Counted from the first letter of the stretch, positions 13,001 to 22,434 are shown. The stretch is 64,000 nt of DNA from Centrapalus pauciflorus (GCA_020465985.1 JAANYP010006955.1:248001-312000); one strand, 5' to 3'. A program made the numbers and translations. The notes: generated by a model not told the origin, from the letters alone.

Positions 13001-16000
13001 AGCCTCCTTCCCACATGCCACATACACCTCTAGAAAAGCATGACATGGCAATGCTATTAAGCATGACATGGCAATGCTATTAAGCATGACATGGCAATGC
13101 TATTAAACATGACATGGCAATACTATTAAGCATGACATGGCAAGCCTAAAAGTTATGTGTTGTCTTACCCTCCAAGAAAGTGGCAAGTCTACAAATCCTC
13201 CTAAGCAAAGCTAAGGGAATGAGTAAGCAACTTACCATTGAAACAACTAGGTGAACAAGTACCCCAAAGCAACACCCAAACACTATAAATAGAGGCTTAA
13301 GGATACTCTTCATTTTCACCCCAAAACACTTCCTAAAAAGCTTAGAAGAGAATTTGAAGTTTCAAGACAAAGCAAAGTGAGTACTTATGTGCTTTTAATG
13401 AGATACTTATGTGCTATATAAATGTTTATGCATGTTAATGTCATAAAACTCTTATATGAGAACTTTACACATGTTAAAAATATCAATTGCGTATATCCGG
13501 AGTATACAATTAAGGGACGTCTTGCAAACGAACCTTAATGGGCAGCCCTTATGTGGACCCAAGGTTAAGATAAAAGTGATATGCTTAACATGAAGAAAAT
13601 ACATTTTACACATAAAAGCTTACTTTGAGCATGTAAATCATGCAACCATATTTACTCACTAAGCCTAAGGCTTATGTATTCATGTATGTATCTCAGGAAA
13701 CAGGGACCAAATGGACGATGAAGCATAGATTATAAGATTTCTTTCTTTCTTTTAAAGTGTAACTTTGAACTATTGTAATATATTAATCAATAAAGATGGA
13801 GCTTTTATGTAATAAGAGAAGATGGTAGTTACAACCTATGTCCCAACTGAGCCGTGAACCCACAACCTCTTGGTCGGGGCAACACCTTGATATCGTTAGG
13901 CCAAAGCCCTTTGGTTGTTATTGTTAAATGTTTACCTCTTCAGTCTTCATTAACCTCTTTATCTGTCATGACACTTTTTTTGTATTACTGTTTTTCATAT
14001 GCAAAAATAAAAATCATGGAATATGGTGTGCTTTAAATGGAGGGGAATTTCATGCGTAATGCATAACTTGTTTGTCCCATTTCTGACGATAACAATTTTT
14101 ACAAATGACATGCTCCTTTAGCGCTACAAGCCTACAATTGATGCTAATACTTCTATAGATTTGGTGAATACTTTTAATTTTGTATTTTTACCAAGCAACG
14201 ACCTGGAAACCAATTAGTTCATCAATGACATTTATATACTTGGAAAGTACCATAAGTTGAATGTTATTAATGTAAACAGTTAAAGTTCATTAACAAAATG
14301 ATATTGTGACGAAACTACACATGATCTGTTTATTACCCAGTCAAACGGATGTCAGTTTCTTTCTATACAACTCGACTATAATGTTATAGATATGTAACCG
14401 TTAAAGTGGTAGATTGTTATTTTGAAAATAATATAATTATAGTGGTATTGGTATTGGTATCAGCTTGTAGCTGATGAAAAACACATTTAAATGATGGGAG
14501 TTTAGCATGCAAACCTGATTATTTTTGGTTACCCTCTCTATTTTAACATTTAGTTGGGAGGGATAATCATGTAATTTTTTCTTTGATGAAGGTAGAATGC
14601 ATAATTTGGTCAATGTGCATGGATCTAAATACCCCTCATCAACGTTTGTGGTGGAAAACTGCTTGATCCTACGGTTTAGATCTTCTCCCTTCAATTTTTT
14701 TAATACCCTTGAATAATATAAATAATTGGTTAGACTTGAAAATTGGCTAGTAAACTTCGCTTGAGCTAGTTTTTATCTATTAGTTTGTATTTTTAGCATG
14801 CATTTTCTTAAGCAATTGTTGAGAGTGTAGATAGATAACACACTTCATAGGATACTATGAGGTTGTTTATTTACTTCTTAATGGAACCATTAAGAGGCTC
14901 ATTCAATGTTAAATGACCTCTTATTGATTCCATTAAGAAGTAAACAAACGTCACCTATGATCGAATAGAGGCATAATAGAGCTGAACTCTCTATCGATGC
15001 CTAATTGGCTGATCTTGGAGTCTACCTAGATAGCCTTTTTTGTGTCATTTAGGGTTTACACTAATTGATATCTTATTTTCAAGGCGGAAAGCCCCAATAC
15101 AAAGAGTATCGACTAGCATCGGCTAAAAAGATTTGTAGAGAAAAAAAGTAATGATGATCTGCGTCTTTTGTTGAGGCTTTCTAAGGCGTTCAGCTCAGTA
15201 TGATACAATTATAAATGAGAACAATCACTTGAGTAGTTGATATTCTGACAACCTAATTCATCACAGGATAAATATCCACTTTCCTCCTTACGGAAAACCT
15301 GAGTCTTTACTAATGAATGTCATATTGATTAACTATAAAGCATTGATCTGGTTGCGTATTGCATTTATGCATGTGAGCCCCAGACACATGAAGCAAAGAT
15401 CTGGTCCATGTCATCTCATAATTTTGCATTGGTTATGCCATTGTATTCATGCTTCACACTCGAACAAGATAAATGTATCCTGCTTAGTCCTCTTCTAGGA
15501 CACGTGCTTCCCCCTACTCTTGCATGTGTTCACTTTGTTAAAAATCACGTGGCCCATTTATATGGCCACCAGTCTACCACACACACTTTTTAGAGTAAAG
15601 TAGTTTGTTGTGAATGAGCAATAAGTTAACCACCATTCTTCTGTAGCGCAGTACCTTACAGATTGTCACCCCGTTCGTGTTTGCTAAAGCCGTGTCAAGT
15701 GCAGAGTGATGATTCAGAAGGAACAATAAGCAGTGAAAATACCATATTGGATGAACAAAAATTGGAGAGAGACCTGCAGATTGCCATCCAGGAGGAGGAC
15801 TATGCCCAAGCAGCGAAAATCAGGGATAACCTCAAACATCTTCATGAAGATAGCAGGGCTGCAGTTTTAGCAGCAAATTCTCGATTTTACGACTCATTTA
15901 GGAAGGGTGATTTAGCCACCATGCAAGCCCTGTGGTCAAAAAGTGAAAATGTTTGTGTGGTACATCCAGGTGTCAGTGGCATAAAGGGGTATGAACTTGT

Positions 16001-16226
16001 AATGGGAAGTTGGGAGTTTGTGTGGGCTGATTACGAGTTCCCACTGAGTATTGAGGTTAAGGATGTACAAGTCAAGGTGAGAGGTAATTTTGGGTATGTT
16101 ACATGCATTGAAATGGTGAGGACCACGGGTAAAAACTGGGGAAGACAGTTTGCAACCAATGTGTTTGAGAAGATTGATGGTCAGTGGTTCATATGTATTC
16201 ATCATGCTTCTCATGTGGATCTGTGA
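4029..16226 (+). CDS. UVR-motif, SnoaL/NTF2-like protein (probably plastid), 3 exons
   Basis: Proposed exons are 4029-4097, 4805-4997 (or 4790-4997) and 15652-16226, giving 278 aa (283 with the longer exon 2). Phases agree: exon 1 ends on a codon (donor GTGAGT), exon 2 leaves one base (donor GTAAGT at 4998), and only the AG at 15650-15651 restores the frame of exon 3. The first ~90 residues are Ser/Arg/Lys-rich and poor in acidic residues, as in a plastid transit peptide. A UVR (UvrB/UvrC-type) helical motif follows at about residues 125-155, then an NTF2/SnoaL-like cone domain from about 157 to the end, closing with a WFICIHHASH-type terminal strand. Arabidopsis has NTF2-family proteins with a UVR motif of this kind; their biochemical role is unknown to me. 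The start has a fair context (atcATGG). Intron 2 holds a whole LTR retrotransposon, yet all coding exons are intact. Exon 3 is certain; exon 1 is the least certain. Confidence 0.8.
5840..5872 (-). mobile_element. SINE, 3' part (split by LTR retrotransposon)
   Basis: The tail end of a tRNA-like SINE on the minus strand. Its other half is at 13839-13918. The outer target-site duplication TATTGTTAAAT is at 5829-5839 and 13919-13929, an 11-bp exact match across 8 kb. Rejoining the halves across the 5-bp retrotransposon duplication gives a SINE of about 113 bp. Confidence 0.75.
6048..6154 (+). repeat. 23-bp tandem repeats in U3 of the LTR
   Basis: Four full units and a partial fifth of AGCATGACATGGCAATGCTATTA. 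Units 1-3 are identical; unit 4 has two changes. Repeated U3 blocks upstream of the TATA box are often enhancer-like in LTR elements; that role is inferred here. The same block recurs in the 3' LTR at 13037-13143. Confidence 0.9.
6295..6303 (+). promoter_or_regulatory. LTR TATA box
   Basis: TATAAATAG in the LTR, the expected core promoter. It predicts RNA starts near 6325-6335, which places the GTGAGTA donor-like site (6388) inside the transcript. Confidence 0.7.
6388..6394 (+). promoter_or_regulatory. splice-donor-like site in LTR leader
   Basis: AAA/GTGAGTA is a strong match to the plant 5' splice-site consensus, about 60 nt downstream of the predicted RNA start. The candidate acceptors just before the three internal ORFs make it a possible shared donor. 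No transcript evidence is available here. Confidence 0.4.
6800..6805 (+). terminator. LTR polyadenylation signal
   Basis: AATAAA about 40 bp before the LTR end, repeated in the 3' LTR at 13789-13794. In the 5' LTR it lies within the host gene's intron in sense orientation, so it could prematurely end host transcripts. Confidence 0.5.
6850..6861 (+). other. primer-binding site (initiator tRNA-Met)
   Basis: TGGTATCAGAGA matches 11 of 12 positions of the standard plant primer-binding site TGGTATCAGAGC, five bases after the LTR end. It marks minus-strand DNA priming. Confidence 0.9.
6997..7548 (+). CDS. Extra retrotransposon ORF A, acidic Pro-rich, coiled coil (183 aa)
   Basis: An intact ORF between the primer-binding site and gag, which is not normal for chromoviruses. 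The N-terminal half is acidic and proline-rich, with two similar 'EPIIPxF' repeats (about residues 31-50) and a PPPRVPPPSPE stretch (about 85-95). The C-terminal ~75 residues (from about 105) have heptad-like Leu/Ala spacing with many Glu, suggesting a coiled coil. I recognise no domain. The ATG sits directly after TTTCAG, a good splice acceptor. An upstream overlapping ORF begins at 6899 and would be removed by splicing at 6996. Ogre/Tat elements also carry an unknown ORF upstream of gag, but I see no specific similarity. Confidence 0.7.
   Translation: MPERRGENSEYGNGWLIESHDPIPSFADNFLEPIIPAFHPVPEPIIPTFNPMEPREDFEISDANNYFTLTYPWEEENWQQERFTPPPRVPPPSPEVESVQDNFQVSARLTWTDFNALLDQITEANHQCAVAQEELHNERFHYMTIEAQLREDLERAAQLLDTAYSRIHYLEEELNYNRRTTFF
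7771..8184 (+). CDS. Extra retrotransposon ORF B, coiled coil plus basic segment (137 aa)
   Basis: A second intact ORF upstream of gag-pol. The first ~75 residues are acidic and helical in character, rich in Glu/Asp/Tyr/Trp. A strongly basic amphipathic stretch follows at about residues 71-108, with many Lys/Arg and interspersed Trp/Val/Ile, which could bind RNA or membranes. I recognise no family. The ATG (7771) directly follows a pyrimidine-rich run ending AAAAG, an acceptor-like position. An in-frame fusion to ORF A is excluded by stops between them. An open frame in a recent insertion suggests the product is maintained, but a fortuitous ORF cannot be ruled out. Confidence 0.6.
   Translation: MAGTLSDSYEQIEYVYLDEIEMMTQENENWNPGYIPIEEYERIQDYVAEVDNHNWELETRCGKYEQDLRIAKRTISVKVKDRVRFWKEVTIGWSKRIKAWVKRKINKSNEEASIPYPSRNFREMLEERYTPYNFHLE
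8203..8229. repeat. TA microsatellite before gag
   Basis: A (TA)n run in the spacer between ORF B and gag-pol. The rest of that spacer (8185-8358) has no other feature besides the TTTTGTAG acceptor-like site just before gag. Confidence 0.8.
8359..12825 (+). CDS. gag-pol: Gag-Pol polyprotein, chromovirus (1488 aa)
   Basis: A single uninterrupted frame. The Gag (retrotrans_gag) core lies around residues 95-250. Two CCHC zinc knuckles start at Cys312 and Cys331. Aspartic protease is marked by Asp402 in FDSGA. RT spans about 600-780 with the FIDD catalytic pair Asp738/Asp739. RNase H begins near Asp885 (SDAS) and includes TDHKSL and VADALSR motifs. Integrase has an HHCC zinc finger from His1074 and the D,D(35)E triad Asp1144, Asp1205, Glu1241. 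A GPY module lies at 1379-1381, and a chromodomain-like tail occupies about 1435-1488, ending in YPHLFE. Protease is expected to release the products; the chromodomain is known in the family to steer integration toward modified chromatin. No frameshift separates gag and pol. The start follows a TTTTGTAG acceptor-like site by one base. Confidence 0.97.
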   Translation: MNTRRTNRNHSENTRPPTPRNRRNTNPVNPVERINIATEVSRGIRENLPSIVAQVQAAINHNSTHGENTEENQLRHEPNNGQTFRCDYKAFKTTSPSTFEGKGGPIAAMNWLDDMENCFETCQCAPDQRVRFSSTKLKSNALYWWKTIQANRGIAGATTMSWEEFKQLINQRYCPNTRIKIMEEEFIKLEQGDKTVEEYVEVFIEKSRFATDMIITEGRKIGRFTNGLRKELRQLVNMSKPKTFQEAIDSAILAEKDSYSHPPIEKRKFEGKNFGKMPQKSRNTGTRMVEKPLCPTCNKNHTGECMMGKNVCYKCGESGHMANHCPTRKACYNCGSTEHLIYNCPKPKTIQPSKVITNKNKPEAGKAKGRIFQISAEETKEMPDVVTGILLINEKPAKILFDSGADKSIVSTRFCIHLNCIPKKLDQKIKIETADGKVTDINEIYENCSLEINEHKFPIQLLPLPLNEFDVVIGMDWLSENHAHIICHKKIVKIKNEDGKEIIIYNTHKKNPCNLISCMKARKYIHKGCETYLAYLVDTKKEIERIENIPIVCEYPEVFPDELPGLPPDRQVEFHINLVPGTVPMARTPYRLAPSEMQELMNQLQELLNKGFIRPSTSPWGAPILFVKKKDGTMRMCIDYRELNKVTIKNRYPLPRIDDLFDQLQGASFFSKIDLRSGYHQLKVREEDIPKTAFRTRYGHFEFLVMPFGLTNAPAMFMDLMNRVCKQYLDKFIIVFIDDILVYSKSQEEHKQHLRTTLELLKHEKLYAKFSKCEFWLRQVQFLGHIISEKGIMVDPSKIECIQKWEVPQSATEVRSFLGLAGYYRRFIQNFTKIATPLTTLTRKIGKFNWGDAQEEAFQTLKDKLCNAPILSLPQGIEDFVVYSDASKQGLGCVLMQKGKVIAFASRQLKEQEKKYPTHDLELAAVVFALKIWRHYLYGTKCTLYTDHKSLKYLFSQKELNMRQRRWIELLNDYDCEIKYHPGKANVVADALSRRESIKPVQVKALTLTITNTLFKEIEKAQQEALREENQKRERIFGQAKILEVDDKGIRRFQGRIWVPEVGNCREVILEEAHKSRYSIHPGTHKMYKDLKTLYWWPGMKKSIVNFIQKCLTCLKVKIEHQRPYGQLQPLDIPVWKWEHITMDFVTRLPRTPKGFDAIWVIVDRLTKTAHFLPIREKQTLETLAKIYMNEIVARHGVPLTIVSDRDPRFTSNFWKSFQKQLGTRIKMSTSYHPQTDGQSERTIQTLEDMLRACALDLKGHWDSHLPLIEFAYNNSYHSSIKAAPFEALYGRKCRSPICWMETGEKQLTGPEIIQQTADKVIQIRERLKTAQDRQKSYADRRRKPIEFQVGDMVLLKVSPWKGVLRFGKKGKLRPRYIGPYKITEKIGTVAYQLELPDELKGIHPTFHVSNLKKCSTEKDVVIPTEEISVDDKLNFEEKPIAITERKIKKLRNKEVSLVLVYWDCCHGMEATWEVESEIKKKYPHLFE
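12849..12861 (+). other. polypurine tract
   Basis: A purine-rich AGAAGGGAAGA stretch immediately before the 3' LTR, the plus-strand priming site. It follows the TTCGAGGACGAA motif (12829-12840) commonly seen between the pol stop and the tract in plant Ty3/gypsy elements. Confidence 0.85.
12862..13833 (+). repeat. 3' LTR, 972 bp
   Basis: The direct copy of 5873-6844, with the same boundaries, TATA box (13284-13292), tandem 23-bp units (13037-13143) and AATAAA (13789). Two substitutions separate it from the 5' copy by eye. Confidence 0.95.
13839..13918 (-). mobile_element. SINE, 5' (tRNA-like) part
   Basis: Read on the minus strand, it has a box A-like TGGCCTAACGATATCAAGG and a box B-like GGTTCACGGC about 45 nt further on, the layout of a tRNA-derived RNA polymerase III promoter. 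It continues in 5840-5872 and is interrupted by the retrotransposon. Confidence 0.75.
14861..14954. mobile_element. 94-bp hairpin MITE, copy 1
   Basis: Nearly the whole element is an inverted repeat: TTACTTCTTAATGGA near the left end and TCCATTAAGAAGTAAAC near the right. It is flanked by CTATGA on both sides (14855-14860 and 14955-14960). A related copy is at 44229-44331. Confidence 0.7.
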
Positions 16227-17362
16227 AATCAAGAAATGATAAGTTGTTTTGTTGCAATTATGGAAGAGAAAAAGGCATGATATGATGTGATCTGAAGACA
16301 GATACTGATTAAACGGATGTTGAGGATCAAAGAAATGATCACTGTGGAACTGGAGGGAGGCAAGTAGTAGGTTGAGGCGTTAAATAGAGGGTTCGACTGG
16401 AGGAATAGATATAGTTTTGCATGATTAGGTAGGTGGTGGAAGGTTGGTTCAACTATGAACTTGTTTTGATATATGTGAAGCAGACGATATAAATGATGTA
16501 TGTGGATTTTTCAGAGACAAATGTAGAAGAATAAGTCGTGTTTTAAACCGAAATGATAAATACTGTGCTTAATATTTGTTCTTTGATGTATATGTTTGAT
16601 TGTTTATTTTGGTACTTGATAGATGATTATTATTAGCAGTTGAAAGTGGGTAACATAGATTATTCTAGTGTTGGTTATGGGTATGGTTGTGTTGGGTTGG
16701 GAGTCTGAGAAGTAGGGTTTCAAGTTTCAACCGAGACTTCTTTGTTTATAAGAGATTTATTGGAACGCAAGTCTAGTGCAAATTGCAAACAAAAGCATGC
16801 AAAATCTAGAAATAAAAAAGTATAGGCCTGACTGGCAATGATTTTTCAATATCAAATATATCCACAATCCTGCACCAAATTTAGGTTTTACAGTGATCTG
16901 TATGGATGGATTTATTTATTTATTATTATATTATTAACCTATATTATTGTATATGAAGTTGTTTAGGCTCACAAGACTAATGCCACTTGAATTTTAACAA
17001 GCTTGCAAGAAAAAGGTGATTCATCACCTTCACTAAAAGCTACCAATGTGCGACTCTACTCACATAAGAAATAACCAACATATACGAAATACGAAGATGT
17101 GAGGTGGTTTTTGTATGTATATTTTGTTTTGAGAACGATATAACTAAAAGACTTATGAATTTCATTTTCTTCTGTCTTTTTTCAATGAGCACAACAAATT
17201 CCCAATTATTATTTGAGTTGATATTAGTAATCCATACTCCACTCGATTCCTATGTAACATTTGGCTATTAGTGTTTAAAGGTGCTTGCGTACATGAACTT
17301 AAACCATATTAATTAGTATACCCATCCATCAGCCTGCATTATTTTCTCTTAAAACTAGCTAG
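16227..17362. other. convergent intergenic region and 3' UTRs
   Basis: Between the stop of the UVR/SnoaL gene (+) and the stop of the DUF3527 gene (-). The first ~400 bp are probably the 3' UTR of the former. No separate gene or repeat boundary is seen. Confidence 0.5.
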
Positions 17363-20237
17363 CTATACCCTCCCAACAGGCGATGCTGGAGGTTTTGAAA
17401 CATATTTTCCAGGTATTTCCTCCATGCTTTTGCCTGCTTTCGTCAGAGCGTGTTTGTGTTTCGAGCCTGGGACGTAATTCACTTGGAAGATGTGGGTTAA
17501 CTTCTGGCTGCTTACAACCGCCACGCAGATGGAGAATGCTTGAAGCAAAGACATTGATGGGTCGTATTCAAGCGAGTAAAGTCCATCCTCAAGTGAAACC
17601 AAGCTAAAACTGTTCTTGCTCCTGCGCCATCCCTGTAACCACAATTACAAATTCAATTAACACTTGAAAAGCAGTTTTCTCACACTTTTCTATCAAGTAA
17701 TGCACCTACTCCCTCCCTCCATTCCATGAACACTCATTTTAATTTCACTCTTCTCCCCTTTATTATGAATAAAAATCTTTTGGATACAAACCAACACTAT
17801 CAATGTATCTGTAAAATTCATATAATTTATTCCTCTCTTTTTTTAATAGGAATTAAAAATACGTGCAAGTTAACACACATTCTCACTCTTTTAATTAATA
17901 AAGAAGGCAAAAAGAATAAGTTTAACTGATCCATCCCCATATATATCTGTAACGTAAACTTGGAATCTTCTTGGATAATAAAGCCAATAGGAGATTTTCA
18001 TGGCATACCTGATAACAAAGGTCGAGACGATTTGAGGTAGATGGAGTTGGAGTCTTGACCATGTCATTCCGATTACTTAGAATGTGAAACTGGCAACCAA
18101 TGTCCCAGCCTCCACAGTCGCATGCTCCACCAGATCTCCATCGGTCTATCAATGGAGAAGGCAGTCCACAGTTTGGCAAGCTATGAACACCATCAGGGAT
18201 AACAACCACCATGCTTTTTGAGCCCCCTATATCTCCACAGGTTTTGTCACTTTGATTCTTGACAATTATAGCAGATAGCTCCCCATCTAGCATGCCATTG
18301 CCATCAAGAGGCTTCTCATCTGCCTGCACAGTGTCAGTACTATACAAGACCGACTCTCGCACCACATAAAGGTCTTTCTCCGGACCACTAAACTCGGCAT
18401 GGTACGAGCTAGAAATCTTCATCTGTCCAACAATATTATAGCCAAAGCGGTAACTTTTTTCTTTTGAACCTTGGGATATCCAACCTCCACTCTTCTTCTT
18501 GTTCTCATGTACCGAGTAAAATGCATAAATCAAGCTTGAATCATCCTTACCAGATGGTAATTTCTTGACAGCAGCAGCTAAAATGTCGCTGCTGCTCTCA
18601 ACTACAAGTTTGAAAAAGGGGATTCCATTCTTCAAGGTAAGCTGTAGAAGAGCCTGTACATTAGATGGTCCATGCTTCTTGCTTTGAAGCAATTCGTTCT
18701 TTTTTATGAGGGCAACACTAGTAGAATCTTCCAAGTCCATTTTTGATTTTTGAACCTTCTCGGACAAATGAGCTCCTTTGAGCTTCAGCAATGGGTCTAA
18801 CAATCTCCTCAAAGGACTAGACCTGGATGGGTTGGTAGTGTTTCCCTGCTTCCATTTATGACTGTCCATGTCAAGAGAGGATTCAAATTTTACGGGCCCA
18901 GATTTTACAGATGTATATTTTGAACTTAGTTGTGGAATGGCTGAACTCTCCTTAAAGCTAAAACTTCTAGTCATCTTTCCAAGGCTAAAGCTAAACCTTC
19001 GATTGGGAGATGATTGTCTCCCTTTTAAAGAAGGCTGTTCCTCTATGTCCAGATCACATTTCTTGGAAGCCTTGCCACTGGATAAATTTCGAACCATTAA
19101 CTTGTTTTCTTCAAGTGATCTACCTCTCAATGGAGTGACTGTTGTCTCATTACAACATGCTGGTTCACCATCTGTCCCAGCACTGAGGGGTAAAGGAAAA
19201 GGGCAAGAATGAGGAACATCAGAAAAGGGGCTTAGCGAATGAAACTCCCCTGGAGAAAAGCAATTGGATAGCCTAGTCTCATTTGCTTCTATCAAATAAC
19301 CATCATGTGAATTTCTGGAGTCTGGTGAAAGCCACCGATCATGAGAAGCATCGGTTCTGGGGAAGTCTCCAGATGAAGATGGTACAGCATTATGGCTCCC
19401 ACTGGGGCAAGGAGCATCAGCATGATTGATATTATCATCTGATAGCACCTTCGTTGCACTAGCCTGAGGCCTCCTTGTATAATGTGGAGAACGACAAGAA
19501 CCCCGTTTTCTCCAGTCTAATGAAGTTTCCTTTTCTGATGTCATTTGATCTGCTTGTTTCCCTTTCGTATTGTCAGGCTCTACCATGTGATATTTATTGC
19601 CAGACGGATCCTTTAAACAAGGAGTTTGAGTTCCATCCAACATTCGTCCAGGAGAACTTTCAGAACACTGCAATTTTACTGGCTTCCCTCTAGGCCATCT
19701 AACACCTGGAGGAGGTCTTTCTCCGCAAGATGAACTGAGTGGAACACCATTTGATGCTTGTTGATTCTTCCGAGGTGGATGAATCGTTTTCCTATTTCTT
19801 GAAAACTTTGCTGATCCAGTTTCCACAAGTGTAGAATTGTTGGTGGATACTGATGTCTTCATGTTATATCTTGGTGGGATGCGTTTTTCATTGGACTTCC
19901 AATTTTCTAGACGACCCCAGTCAAGAACTCCAAAATTCAAAGCCTTCCCTTGGATATTTTCACCTTTTTCCACACGCTGGAGATAACCTGGCAAATTCCG
20001 CATATGCTTCACAAGGCCCTCATCTTTATCTCCTATACTTCTCAGGGATCGTTCTTTATGGTTCATTACAGACTTCAGGTGGACCACTTTCTCCTCACGT
20101 GCACTTTGTCTCATCTCACCAACATATAACGGATTTTCCACTTTAGTGTAATCTAGAGATTTTCTGATCCTATTTGCTCGCAATGTCAAAGCTTTCTCCT
20201 GCAGAACTTTTGAGGTTTTTTGTTCTCTTGAACCCAT
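17363..20237 (-). CDS. DUF3527 domain protein, 2 coding exons (832 aa)
   Basis: Exons are 20237-18009 and 17632-17363. The first ends exactly on a codon at CAG/GTATGC. The second begins after TTACAG and continues in frame into the conserved end of DUF3527 (SLVSLEDGLYSLEYD, LLQAFSICVAV). The unspliced frame runs on past the donor to 17922 but loses the family's C-terminus. The N-terminal ~470 residues are Ser/Lys/Arg-rich, low in hydrophobics and probably disordered. DUF3527 fills roughly residues 480-825 and includes the hallmark CDCGGWDIGC at 706-715. This is a plant-specific family of unknown biochemical function; I infer none. The start is the first ATG of the long frame, preceded by candidate acceptors (ATACAG, GCTCAG) for a 5'-UTR intron. 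No transmembrane segment or signal peptide is visible. Confidence 0.9.
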
Positions 20238-22430
20238 TCTGAGCGGTGCACTGTATCTGATGTCTATTCATCCATGCTAGCTGGTACATGGCAAAAGAGA
20301 GGATCTCAGTCTCAGCCAATATGTTAAGGATTCAAAATCAGATATCCATCATGTATGTGTTTTCATTTTGACAAAAGCATGAAAGTTAGGACACAGCAAC
20401 AAATGTCTAAAGAAAATAAAAAATAATTAAAATGTGAAGGTGAAGACACAAATAAATAAAAGAAAGCTAAATGGAAAGGATATCCCACTCAAAACACATT
20501 CATTATTCCATTATGTACTTAAGAATACTAGATAATAAGGAGAGTATGTGTGATATTTTAGCTGAATACCATTAGGGTAAACCCACATGGCAATGCTTAT
20601 ATCTGGATTACATCTGACACTAGCTTCTTAAAGCTCAACTAAAGAGATAACCCAGTTCAATTTGGTCAATGGGAGTAAATTCACAGACTAAAGGACATGC
20701 TATCATGTGAACTGTTCCAAGGTTTAAAGGAAACAATAGATCTCCTTCACAGAAAACGCATGCTCAAGAAAGTGATGCGCTCTGATGTGACACAACCAGG
20801 CAACCAGTCAAGTCTGTAATCTTACCACCTAAATATGAAAACCAACCCGCTTTGGATATCGATACATACAGTTTAGAACTGCTCTAGTTTAATATATTGC
20901 CATTTACTTAATTACTTGCTCGATAATATGTGAAGTAGGACAAAAGGATCTAGCAGAAAATCTAGAGGACATACATTCTATACAAAAACGAATCAGCTAT
21001 ACAAGCAAAATATTGCTATCGTAACCCCTTACTGCCTTACGCAGAACCCACTACCTAAATTTTACAAGAACAAGATAATTTAGGTAACAAGAGATGCTGG
21101 AGCAGCATTCTTAAAAAACAGAGCAGAATACAAAAAACTTCTAACGCCACTACTTGAATTCTCATATCAAACAGTGATATCATATAAAGTTATGCTTTCT
21201 TCAGAGACTATATCAGTTGCTGTTGTTTCCTATCCTTGCAGCCTACAATTGTCAGAATAATCATCTATGGGGAACACGAGATAACCTGCAAATTAGTGTG
21301 ACAGAGTGTCTATTGTAAGTATTTCCTTCTCATTCCATGCCTCATGCATTCAATAAGTCAGGTAAAATGATTTAGATGAGTTGCAGATGATAGCATTTTC
21401 CTCTTACGTTCGTAGGTAAATCAATATGCTTCATTTTCAATTCAGTTTACATCATATTTCCAACGATTCCTTTTCTTCTAAGGGTCAGGCCGGCATCCAT
21501 CAGTTGTACTCACCCTCCTGAGTCCTGAGTATTAATTTATTATTTCTAACAATGTGACTGGCTAAGGTATTAGGGTTAGCCACACTGCTTGATTGAACTA
21601 ATTATATAAAATTGCATAATAGGTTGCAATATCATTGGATCTACATCCAAAAACCTAAACCCAGTTGCACTTCACTAGAGACTAGAACTCTAGAAGCAGA
21701 TGGCATGTGATTTCACACTAAAAGCCAAAATTATAATAATAATATGCTATATGCTGATAAAAAGTTTAGCCAATGCTTTGAGATAAATGGATAATCCAGT
21801 CTCCACCACATTCGCGATTCATTTTACTAAATGCATATAGTGCAGATATTTGTAGACTTTTAAGAGAAAACAACACAGATGGAAAGAAGATGAAAAAACT
21901 ATGTGAAGAAAACTCGCATTTATTGATACTTTATTTGGTGAGCACGCTTGGAATTTTCTAAAAGTAAACTTAAAATAGTTATCGTGGAGATTGGATAGTA
22001 ACGAGGTAGAGCATAAATCTTGACGGGACTGAAAATACAATAAATCATCCCTGAATCTTGAAGATTATATATGTAAAAAAAGTCAAAGATCCAAGGTTTC
22101 AAATAGCTGAAAATGAAGAAAATGACACATACATTATAAGTTGTTGTTAGATAAAAAAGAAACAGAAACAGAAGGAGGCAAGCAAAGAAAAAGAAATAAA
22201 AAAGAAGAGAAATGTGGAAGGTAGAAGAAACACAGATTTATAAGAAGATGGAGTGAAAGAAGAAAGGAAATACATCACAGAATTGAAGAAGCAAAGAGAA
22301 GAAGAGATCTTACTTACTATACTAGTGTAGGTTTCAGGAGTAAGAGGGCGGATGGTTGTTGGTGGCGATGAATGGCGGAGGTAATGTTGAACCAGACGGA
22401 AGAAAACCCCGCGAAATCTGCTCCACTTCA
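20238..22430 (-). other. probable 5'-UTR intron and leader of DUF3527 gene
   Basis: On the minus strand a GTAAGTAAG donor lies at 22317-22309. Acceptor-like AGs lie just before the start codon (20238-20260), so an intron of about 2 kb may separate the leader from the coding exon. The sequence between is non-coding and AT-rich with no identifiable repeat. Transcript evidence is needed; an additional leader exon is possible. Confidence 0.5.
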
Positions 22431-22434
22431 CACA

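Larger units (their letters stand above)
5873..13833 (+). mobile_element. Complete Ty3/gypsy chromovirus LTR retrotransposon
   Basis: A 7,961-bp element with 972-bp LTRs that begin TG and end CA, and an exact 5-bp target duplication ACCTA (5868-5872 and 13834-13838). It has a primer-binding site matching initiator tRNA-Met, a polypurine tract, and one intact gag-pol frame. The domain order is Gag, zinc knuckles, protease, RT, RNase H, integrase, chromodomain, which is Ty3/gypsy of the chromovirus type; the Gag Cys pattern and C-terminal chromodomain suggest the Tekay/Del clade (inference). I count only two mismatches between the LTRs. Unusually, two extra ORFs lie between the primer-binding site and gag. 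All frames are open, so it may be able to move. Confidence 0.95.
4998..15651 (+). other. 10.65-kb intron inflated by a retrotransposon
   Basis: Intron 2 of the UVR/SnoaL gene, bounded by GTAAGT (4998) and GCAG (15648-15651). Of its 10,654 bp, 7,961 bp are the Ty3/gypsy element 5873-13833, in the same orientation as the gene. Removing that insertion leaves about 2.7 kb. It also holds a split SINE and a small MITE (14861-14954). Confidence 0.75.

Noticed and set aside
17922..18008. Unspliced end of the DUF3527 frame as the true C-terminus
   Set aside because: The conserved end of the domain continues in phase at 17632-17363 after a good donor and acceptor.
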